From Verrucomicrobiota bacterium (GTDB taxonomy: Bacteria; Verrucomicrobiota; Verrucomicrobiia; Verrucomicrobiales; Akkermansiaceae): 35,716 nt of DNA. This document shows positions 25,696 through 32,992 of this stretch, one piece after another (position 1 is the stretch's first letter; every line of letters starts with the position of its first letter). The notes beneath the pieces were generated by a model. The model was not told where the DNA came from. It saw nothing but the letters and a program-made list of their open reading frames with translations, and did not search any database. Made by a program: the position numbers and the translations under genes. Location: the NCBI GenBank assembly GCA_026397725.1, contig JAPLUI010000064.1:1-35716 (forward strand). The letters run 5' to 3'.

Positions 25696-26811
25696 ATGAA
25701 GACCATAGTAACAACCGCGATGATGATCGCGACATTGACCATAGCGAGCCACGGACAGACAACATCGCCCGCATCCGCAGCCAGGAGTCCCCAAGGGCAA
25801 CCCTGCTGGAGCAGCAAGGTGATGGAAAACGAACCGGTGCTCTTTATCCGGGACGAGGGAAAACCTGCGGCCACGGGCAAGCTGCTCTTCGTGCCCAGCG
25901 CGAAACCCACCGTCATGGCCCCCGATCTCGTGATGAAATATGAGGAGGGAAAGGACTATGTCTGGAAACCGGGATCTAACACAATTGAATTGACCGCCGG
26001 TACGCGCATACCGTTCAAGACGTCAACCGAGATGGTCCCGCCGCCCGGCAGTCCCAATACCCTCATGGGCGTGCTTTTCTCGGAAGGCCGCTTCTTCCAT
26101 GATCTGCAGGTACAGGTCAGCTATCCACACGCCGATGACTGGCCATTGCAGGATGCGCCGCAAGCGCTGCGTCTGACCCGCAGTGATGCCAAACTCAAAG
26201 CCAAACAAGCGCTCAAGCTGGTGGCGCTTGGCGATAGCATCACCGAGGGCTACAACGCCTCCGGTTTCGCGGGGGCCGCGGCCCCGCCCCATCAGCCGCC
26301 TTACCCGCAGTTGGTTGCCAACACGCTGCAGCAACGCTTCGGCGCGACGGTGACCTTGGCGAACCTTGGCCGTGCCGGAACCGGTGCCGGGTGGGGCCTT
26401 GAAATGGTCGCCAAGGTGGCGGCCGAGAAACCCGATCTCGTCATCCTCGCCTTTGGCATGAATCACGGCGAGCCGACGGCCGGCTTCGAGGCGGTGATGC
26501 GCAAACTCCGCGATGCCGTCCAGGCCGCATGCCCCGAGGCGGACATCGTGCTGGTCGCACCCATGACCGGCAATCCGTGCGGGTTTCCCCCCGAACGCTT
26601 CACCGGCTATCGCGACGCGCTGCGCAACCTGACAGGCCCTAACGTGGCGCTGGCCGATGTGACATCGCCCTGGTTGGAGTTGCTCAAGCGCAAGCCGTTC
26701 TCCGATCTGAGCGGTAACAACATCAACCATCCTAACGATTTCGGCCACCGCGTCTATGCCGATGTCATTTGCCAACTCTTCCCCCTTGCCACGGGATCCC
26801 GTAGAAAATGA
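25696..26811 (+). CDS. Secreted SGNH/GDSL hydrolase
   Basis: A 371-residue protein with a signal peptide (MKTIVTTAMMIATLTIASHG). The N-terminal 165 residues form a beta-rich domain (VMENEPVLFIRDEGKPAATGKLLFVP, YEEGKDYVWKPGSNTIEL). The SGNH domain then shows LVALGDSITEGYNASGF near 175 (Ser), NLGRAGTGAGWGLEM (block II Gly), LAFGMNHGEPT (block III, with MNH in place of TND) and HPNDFGHRVYADVI near the C-terminus (Asp and His). It is not closely similar to the two SGNH copies further upstream, so it represents a separate subfamily. Probable role: deacetylation of glycan chains outside the cytoplasm. It lies 34 bp behind the mosaic pseudogene, without a clear ribosome site, and 54 bp before the intact GH29-like gene. 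Confidence 0.85.
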   Translation: MKTIVTTAMMIATLTIASHGQTTSPASAARSPQGQPCWSSKVMENEPVLFIRDEGKPAATGKLLFVPSAKPTVMAPDLVMKYEEGKDYVWKPGSNTIELTAGTRIPFKTSTEMVPPPGSPNTLMGVLFSEGRFFHDLQVQVSYPHADDWPLQDAPQALRLTRSDAKLKAKQALKLVALGDSITEGYNASGFAGAAAPPHQPPYPQLVANTLQQRFGATVTLANLGRAGTGAGWGLEMVAKVAAEKPDLVILAFGMNHGEPTAGFEAVMRKLRDAVQAACPEADIVLVAPMTGNPCGFPPERFTGYRDALRNLTGPNVALADVTSPWLELLKRKPFSDLSGNNINHPNDFGHRVYADVICQLFPLATGSRRK

Positions 26812-26865
26812 GCCAAAGCATCCAAATGATTTCACCGCAATATCTGAAAGAAAGCAACACATCCC

Positions 26866-28629
26866 ATGAATAAAACAAACGTATACGTCCTCGCTGCGCT
26901 CATTGCTGCAGCCCTTACCGCCATCACCCCGATGCATGCCGCAGCGGCGGAGTTTGTCACCCGCCCCCAAAACCTTGGGAAGGAGTTCATCACCAACGCC
27001 AAGTTCGGCATTTTCGTCCACTACACCGTGGAGTATGCCCATCTTCAAGGGAAACCCGAGCCGGCGGTCTGGGATCTGGATGCGAAGGCCGACGCCTTCG
27101 ACGTCAAGGCCTTTGCCGACGCGGTCGAGGGTATGGGCGCGCAATATGTTACTCTAACATCATTTCATGCGGCGATGTACCTGCTGGCACCGAGCAAGGT
27201 CATGGTCGATGCCGGCTTGTCCAAGCATCAATCCAAGCGCGACCTGCTAGGCGAAGTGGCTGACGAACTCAACAAGCGCGGCATCGCGCTGTGCCTCTAC
27301 GTTCATCCCACCGACCAGCATGACCTATCACAGGCGGAACGTGCCTTGTTCGGCTGGGGGCCCGAAGTGAACGGCTTGCCCGGTGAGAAGCTTGGGCAGT
27401 GGCCGAATCCGAAATGGGATGATTTCCTGTTAGGGCTGTTCAAGGAAATCAGCCTGCGGTACGGAAAGCGGGTCTCCGGCTACTGGATCGATCAGCATTC
27501 GGGCAAGTTGTTTCCTGATGCCGGACGCTTGGCCGTGGCCTTGCGAGCCGGCAACCCGGAGGCGGTGATCTGGCAGAACGCGGGCGCCTATGTGCCGGCC
27601 GGGCTGTCGTTAGAGAGCGCGTGGCCCGCCTGCGAGGGCGGCGATCCCAGCAAAGGCGAGAAGGATCAATGCTGTATCCTGCCGACGGATAACGCCTGGT
27701 TCCTGGGCAAAAAAGTGCAGATCCCTGCGCCGGAGGTCTTCCGCGGCGTGGTCCGCTGCGCCGGCACCCCCGGCCAGAAAGGCGGCGTCCACGTGGCCCT
27801 GACGCCCTACGCGGACGCTTATGCTCCCCCGGTGAAGCAGATGATGGATGATTTCGGAAAACTTTGGCGTGAGCGCAAGGTGTCGCTGCTCAACACCAGA
27901 CCCAGCAAGATCCTCCAGCTTGAGCAGAAGAGCAACCCATGGGAAATCGTGGCCACCGATTCCGCCGATGGCAAGATTGTTTACGTACACGTGATGATTC
28001 CCCCCGCTGGACAGACGATCCACCTGCCCCCGTTGAACGATGGCCGGAAGATCATCTCCGCTTCGCTTCTGTTAGGCGGCAAGGAAGTGAAATTCAAACA
28101 GTCGGAGGAAGCTCTTGAGTTGTCGTTGCCCGGAGATGTGAAATGGGATCCGGTGGACACGGTGATCGAGTTGAAGGTGGGACCTGCATTCGAGCCGGGT
28201 GTGTTGCTTAGCGAGAATGCGAAGCTGGAGATCAGCTCAACATGTGGACATGATGTTGCCGCAAACCACGCGCGGCTGTTTTCAGGCGATAAAGTTCCCT
28301 TTGCGTTCCATACCGACAACGAAAAGAACCCGTGGGCGAGGATCGATCTCGGTGCTGTTAGGACCGTGCGTACCGTCGAGATCGAGAACCGCGAGGGCGA
28401 GGAAGAGCGGACCAAAGGCCTCATCATGTCCATCTCCGAGGACGGAGAGAAGTGGGAGGAAGTCTGGCAGGCGAAGAACTGGGTCACGACCTGGATTGCG
28501 CGGGTGACACAGTCCTCTGGCGGCACCGTGAAAGCGGGGCGCAAGGCGAGGTTCATCAAGCTGGAAACGCGAGGCGAATCCCCCAGGCCGTTGGTGCTCA
28601 AGCGAGTGACCGTGTTCGGGGCGAAGTGA
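26866..28629 (+). CDS. GH29-like alpha-L-fucosidase with C-terminal discoidin (F5/8 type C) domain
   Basis: A 587-residue exported protein (signal peptide ending MHAAAA). The catalytic-type TIM barrel covers about residues 35-360: AKFGIFVHYTVEYAHL matches the KxGxFxHW motif of GH29, FADAVEGMGAQYVTLTSFHAA the next strands, and SGYWIDQHSGK near 207 carries the Asp at the nucleophile position. RERKVSLLNTRPSKILQLEQK and the following beta region belong to the C-terminal sandwich, and residues about 470-587 form a discoidin-like domain (FHTDNEKNPWARIDLGAVRTVRTVEIENR, KGLIMSISEDGEKWEEVW). GH29 enzymes release alpha-L-fucose. The normal HWG is HYT here, so the group is divergent and activity should be treated as probable only. 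It is the intact counterpart of the fused gene at 22656. Confidence 0.78.
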   Translation: MNKTNVYVLAALIAAALTAITPMHAAAAEFVTRPQNLGKEFITNAKFGIFVHYTVEYAHLQGKPEPAVWDLDAKADAFDVKAFADAVEGMGAQYVTLTSFHAAMYLLAPSKVMVDAGLSKHQSKRDLLGEVADELNKRGIALCLYVHPTDQHDLSQAERALFGWGPEVNGLPGEKLGQWPNPKWDDFLLGLFKEISLRYGKRVSGYWIDQHSGKLFPDAGRLAVALRAGNPEAVIWQNAGAYVPAGLSLESAWPACEGGDPSKGEKDQCCILPTDNAWFLGKKVQIPAPEVFRGVVRCAGTPGQKGGVHVALTPYADAYAPPVKQMMDDFGKLWRERKVSLLNTRPSKILQLEQKSNPWEIVATDSADGKIVYVHVMIPPAGQTIHLPPLNDGRKIISASLLLGGKEVKFKQSEEALELSLPGDVKWDPVDTVIELKVGPAFEPGVLLSENAKLEISSTCGHDVAANHARLFSGDKVPFAFHTDNEKNPWARIDLGAVRTVRTVEIENREGEEERTKGLIMSISEDGEKWEEVWQAKNWVTTWIARVTQSSGGTVKAGRKARFIKLETRGESPRPLVLKRVTVFGAK

Positions 28630-28679
28630 GAAGGAAGGCGGCAGGCTCACCCTCATCGTCCGAGGGAATCTGGAGGCTT

Positions 28680-31600
28680 GGTTGCTTCATCGGTGAGACC
28701 CTGGAGCGAGCCACCCATCCCATCGACGAGACCAACGCTGCCGATGTCGCGGCCCTGCGCGCGGTTCTAGTGCCCGGCGCAAGATGCCTGCCGGAAACCT
28801 TCGATCAACTCGCGGCGGATCCCATTGCTCGCTGGGTCGAGGGAACTTTTGGAATCGGCCCCCTGGCTGGCCGCTTGGTTCGTTCTCCGTCCATCCCCCT
28901 AACCGGCAAGCATGGTGCCGCCGAGCGTCTCGCCAATCTCACCGGCGCTTCCCCGGACCACTGCAAGGACGTCATTGCCGAGACCCTGCTCGCGGGTGCG
29001 ACCCGCATCCGGCATCCGCGCACGGGATTCCCGGTCTTCGCATTCCGCTTGCATCAGTTCATCAGCCGCGGCGACACGCTCTACGCCACCGTCGAAGCGC
29101 CCGAGCAACGCTACCTGACCATTCACGGCCAGCTCTTTTCGCCGGAGGACCGCGACAAGGTTCTGCTGCCACTCTGCTTCTGCCGCGAGTGCGGACAGGA
29201 AATACTACTCGGTCTATCTCGCCAATGATCCGCAGACCGGCGTGCAAAAGTTCCTCAGCCGCGACGCCCACGAACGCACGGAGGTCGTCGGCCAAAAACA
29301 AGGCCTGCTCTATCTCAATCCGCAGAAGCCATGGCCGCGCGACACTGAAATGGAAGCGCAGCTTGCCTGGCTGCCAACGGACTGGGTCGAAGAGCGCGGC
29401 GGCAAGCGCCAGGTCATTCCCTCACGTCGCGAACGCATGCCGCGACACTACGCGGTGAAGCCGGATGGCGCGATCGGGGCGGACGGCCTGGATGCCGCCT
29501 TCATCCCGGTGCCCTTCATGTTTTGCCTCGGTTGTGGCGTTTCACATACGGCGCGGCAACGTTCGGATTTCCCCAAACTCGGCACGCTCGGCTCCGAGGG
29601 CCGCAGCACCGCCACCACCATCCTAACGACTTCGGCCGTGGCCGGACTCCAGCGTGAGGAGACGATCCTACCGGAAGCGCGCAAGCTGCTCAGCTTCACC
29701 GACAATCGCCAGGATGCCTCGCTCCAATCCGGCCATCTCAACGATTTCACCGAACGCAGGACCGCATCAAACGCAACAGCTTCAACGAACTTCGCGACCC
29801 ATGGGCCTTTGATCCGGTCGAAAAACTCGACCAACGGAAACTGGCATTTCCCTGCTCCAAAATTGCAGACTCTCCCGAGCTGGAGGCCATCTACATTTCC
29901 GCGCTCGGCGGTTTCGGCCTGTTTCTGCGCTCGGCGAACACTTTCTCCGGCCAACCCAAGCCCGACGTCGCCGCCACCAAGGAAATCATCGAGGTGCTGT
30001 TCGAGGGACTGCGGCAGGCAAACATCGTCCGCGAATGCGTGCCGAAAGGCGAACGTGCGCCGGTGCCCGGTTATCGCATCAACTCCGGTTCGCTCATCTG
30101 GCGGGCGGGCGACGGCACCAAGGCCTACCACGACCGCATCCGCATGCCCACGGCATCGGCCACGGGCAGCACCCCCAACAAATACTTCGTCGAGCTGTTC
30201 CGCTCGCGCATCCGGGAATTGCGGGGCGTTTCCTCACGCGAGCACACCGCGCAGGTGCCGTCCGATCTTCGGGTGCGACGCGAAATTGACTTCCGCTCCG
30301 CGAAGCTACCCATCCTCTTCTGTTCGCCCACGATGGAACTGGGCATCGACATCAAGGATTTGAACGCGGTCAATCTGCGCAATGTCCCGCCCACCCCTGC
30401 CAACTACGCTCAGCGCAGCGGTCGCGCCGGCCGCAGCGGCCAGCCTGCTCTGGTGTTCACCTACTGCTCGTTCGGCAGCCCGCACGACCAATACTTCTTC
30501 AAGCACCCCGAGTTGATGGTTTCCGGCCAGGTGCAAACGCCGCGCCTTGATGTGGCGAACGAGGACCTCATCCGTTCCCACATTCACGCCGTCTGGTTGC
30601 GCGAGTCCGATCTCGACCTCGGCAATACGCCCGGCGACCTCATTGCCCTCGGCGGTGAGCCACCCACGCTGGAGTTGCTCCCGGACGTGAGGGACAAAGT
30701 CCGCAGCAAGGCCGCCGCCCAACAAGCTCGCATTCGTGCCAAGGATCTGCTGGATGCGCTCAGCCCGTATCTCGCCAGCGCACCGTGGTATTCCGCAGGC
30801 TGGCTCGACGAAGTGATTCGCGGCATCCCCCGCGCCTTCGAGGCCGCGCTGGAGCGCTGGCGTTTCCTCTATCAAACCGCCCGCAAACAAGCTGACGATC
30901 AGAACCGCATCATCCTCGACCACTCGCGCCCGCAAGACCACGAACAAGCGAAGCGTCTGCGGCAGGAAGCGGAAGCCCAACTCAAGCTCCTCACCGACAA
31001 GCAAAGCGCCGTCCAGTCGGACTTTTACAGTTATAGGTATTTCGCGAGCGAAGGCTTCCTGCCCGGCTACAACTTCCCGCGTCTCCCGCTCTCCGCCTTC
31101 ATCCCCGGACGCCGCACGGCGCAGGAAGCCGAGGAGTTCATCTCCCGCCCGCGCTTCCTTGCCATCACCGAGTTTGGTCCCGGCGCGCTCATCTATCATG
31201 AAGGCGCGCGCTATCAGGTGACCCGCGTGATGATGCCGATGCAGGAAGGCGCCACGGGCGACCTGCCAACCTCGAAGCTCATCGTGTGCAACGCCTGCGG
31301 CTACCTGCATCCCGTGGTGACGGAACCCGGCCCGTCGAACTGCGAGCGCTGCAAGCAGGCGTTCGAGGCGAAGGACATCTGGTCCAACATGTTCCGCCAG
31401 CAAAACGTCATCACCCGCCGCCGCGAGCGCATCAATTGCGATGAGGAGGAGCGCCTGCGCCTCGGTTACGAGATCAAGACCGGCGTGCGCTTCGCCGAGC
31501 GCGACGGGCGGCCCCTCTTCCGCACCGCCCGCCTGCTCATCGGCGGACAGCTCTTTGCCGAACTGCAATACGGCGACGCCGCAGAGTTGTGGCGCGTGAA

Positions 31601-32579
31601 TCTCGGCTGGTCGCGCCGCGAGAAAAAGGAAGACCTCGGTTTCTGGCTCGATGTTGAACAGCGCCGCTGGTCGAAGCGGGCCATCGACCCAGACGACGAG
31701 GAAGAGAACAACGGCCGGGCCGCACGCGTTCAGAAAGTCATCCCCTATGTCAAGGACCGGCGCAACAGCCTGGTCATCGCGCTGGCCGCTGAATGGGACC
31801 CGAACAACTTGAAGCTCATGGCTTCGCTTGAGGCAGCCCTGAAGCGCGCCATCCAGCTCGAATACCAACTCGAGGATTCCGAGTTGGCGACCGAGCCCCT
31901 CCCGACACGACACAAGCGGCGTCACCTGCTCTTCTACGAGGCGGCCGAAGGCGGAGCCGGCGTGCTGCGCCAGTTGGTCGAAGACCCATCCGCATGGACC
32001 CGCGTCGCCCGGAGGGCCTTGAAACTTTGCCACTTCGATCCTGATACCGGCAATGATTTGGGCAAGGCGGAACACGCCGAGGAAAAGTGCCAGGCCGCCT
32101 GTTACGACTGCATGCTCAGCTATTTCAACCAGTCCGATCACGAATCGCTGGACCGGCACTGCATCGTGGAACTCCTGCAACAAATCATGTCGGGCACCAT
32201 GGAACCGTCGCCGGTCGAAATTCCGCGCGCCGAGCACCTCGCCCGCTTGAAACGCCTTTGCGACTCCGGCCTCGAACGCCAGTTCCTCGACTTCCTGGAT
32301 CCGCATAACCTCCGGCTCCCCGAGCGCGCCCAGCATTATTACGAGCGGTTCGGCACCCGCCCCGACTTCAGCTACACCGGCGAAAACCCCGCCTTCATCT
32401 ACGTGGACGGCCCGCCGCACGATTACCCGGACCGGCAGACACGCGATACCGCGCAGACCGCCGCGCTCACTGCAGAAGGCATCACCGTCATCCGCTTCCA
32501 CCATGCGGCGGATTGGGAGTCCATCGTCTCGCGGTTTCCGAGCGTCTTCGGGAAGCCTGTCAAAGGAGGTGCCCCATGA
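28680..32579 (+). pseudogene. DEAD/DEAH-box helicase with DUF1998-type C-terminus, truncated and frameshifted
   Basis: Three segments join to one family of very large helicases of the DrmA/DrmB/MrfA kind. Segment 1 (to about 29201) starts in mid-protein (GCFIGETLERATHPIDE); the ATP-binding half with Walker A and DEAH box is absent. One extra A in 29200-29202 shifts the frame between CRECGQE and YYSVYLANDP. Segment 2 (29203-29756) holds a C-x2-C pair (FCLGCGVSH) and motif SFTDNRQDASLQSGHLNDF. Segment 3 begins at about 29757 (QDRIKRNSFNELRDPWAF) with an apparent internal deletion. It carries helicase motif V-VI (SPTMELGIDIKDLNAV, QRSGRAGRSGQ), a zinc ribbon (CNACGYLHP, CERCKQAF), the DUF1998 signature (CQAACYDCMLSYFNQSDHESLDRH) and a DUF559/VSR-like end (YVDGPPHDYPDR). 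Segment 3 alone could give 861 residues from 29994. It directly follows the GH29-like gene and resembles the helicase of defence islands. Confidence 0.8.
32562..32570 (+). promoter_or_regulatory. Strong Shine-Dalgarno site
   Basis: AAAGGAGGT lies inside the last codons of the helicase remnant, five bases before ATG 32576. That ATG overlaps the helicase stop (ATGA). This is the classic layout of a translationally coupled downstream gene, although the gene itself is gone. Confidence 0.7.
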
Positions 32580-32728
32580 CCCGATCTGACATGGCAATCA
32601 AAGACGCTGGCAGGCACATCTTTCCCCGCAGGCATCCACCTGCGGGAACCGCTACCCAAGGATCTCCAAGAGTACCCTTGCCAAAGCGGCTTCGTAAGCT
32701 ATCGTCGCGCTTGACGTTTCCGCCATGA
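32576..32728 (+). pseudogene. Orphaned start of a lost gene downstream of the helicase
   Basis: From the ATGA overlap a frame of 50 codons runs to 32728. Its start (MTRSDMAIKDAG) looks coding, but the rest runs through the hairpin at 32625-32646 and is rich in Arg and Pro (PRRHPPAGTATQGSPRVP), as expected from non-coding sequence. The ideal ribosome site in front says that a real gene once began here; its body has been removed or displaced, perhaps when the repeat or the nuclease-STAND gene arrived. No family can be assigned to the few remaining residues. A real 50-residue protein cannot be excluded. Confidence 0.35.
32625..32646. repeat. REP-like hairpin
   Basis: CCCGCAGG (32625-32632) and CCTGCGGG (32639-32646) form a perfect 8-bp stem around the loop CATCCA. 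The core (GCA, then TCC or ATCC, then TGC) resembles the second palindrome at 20178-20198. It has no T-run, so it is more like a dispersed palindrome than a terminator. Confidence 0.5.
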
Positions 32729-32764
32729 AAGTCACTTCAAACTACTGCCCCTTCCCAAAAGCTA

Positions 32765-32785
32765 CCGTGTCACACGGGAGTTTTT
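32765..32785 (+). terminator. Possible weak intrinsic terminator
   Basis: CCGTG (32765-32769) and CACGG (32773-32777) form a 5-bp stem with loop TCA, followed by GAG and five T. The stem is short, so it would be weak. Its place between the helicase remnant and the next gene fits a transcript end. Confidence 0.35.
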
Positions 32786-32978
32786 CTAATTCTTCCTTTC
32801 AGCGTTTCAGTTTTGTCCTTTGGCCAATCCGGTTTCGACTTTGTAATGATTCTCCATGTTCGGTAAGGATTACACCCGGTTCAGCGCTTCAGCATGTACC
32901 CAACCGTCTCATTTTTCCCCCTCTGCGAACCACGCGCCGCCTCATGCGTGCCAGCCTCAAAAACAATCTCTCAGCAGT

Positions 32979-32983
32979 AGGAG
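32979..32983 (+). promoter_or_regulatory. Ribosome binding site supporting a TTG start
   Basis: AGGAG lies nine bases before TTG 32993. No in-frame ATG or GTG near this point is better placed, and the nuclease domain begins about 20 residues later. The site therefore decides the TTG start. Confidence 0.65.
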
Positions 32984-32992
32984 CGGACCAAA

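Larger units (their letters stand above)
32729..32992. other. Intergenic region before the nuclease-STAND gene
   Basis: These 264 bp are clearly AT-richer than the helicase remnant. A short open frame (32725-33003) has no ribosome site and no recognisable sequence, so I do not call it a gene. The stretch holds a possible terminator at 32765-32785 and the ribosome site of the next gene at its end. The promoter must lie here, but no convincing -35/-10 pair was seen. Confidence 0.5.

Noticed and set aside
30306..32597. Very long open frame on the minus strand (763 codons) opposite the helicase remnant
   Set aside because: It mirrors a GC-rich coding strand, shows no recognisable motif, and its residues follow from codon bias on the other strand.
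32815..32850. Possible promoter TTGGCC - 16 bp - TGTAAT before the nuclease-STAND gene
   Set aside because: Both boxes match the consensus poorly; such a pair is expected by chance in AT-richer sequence.
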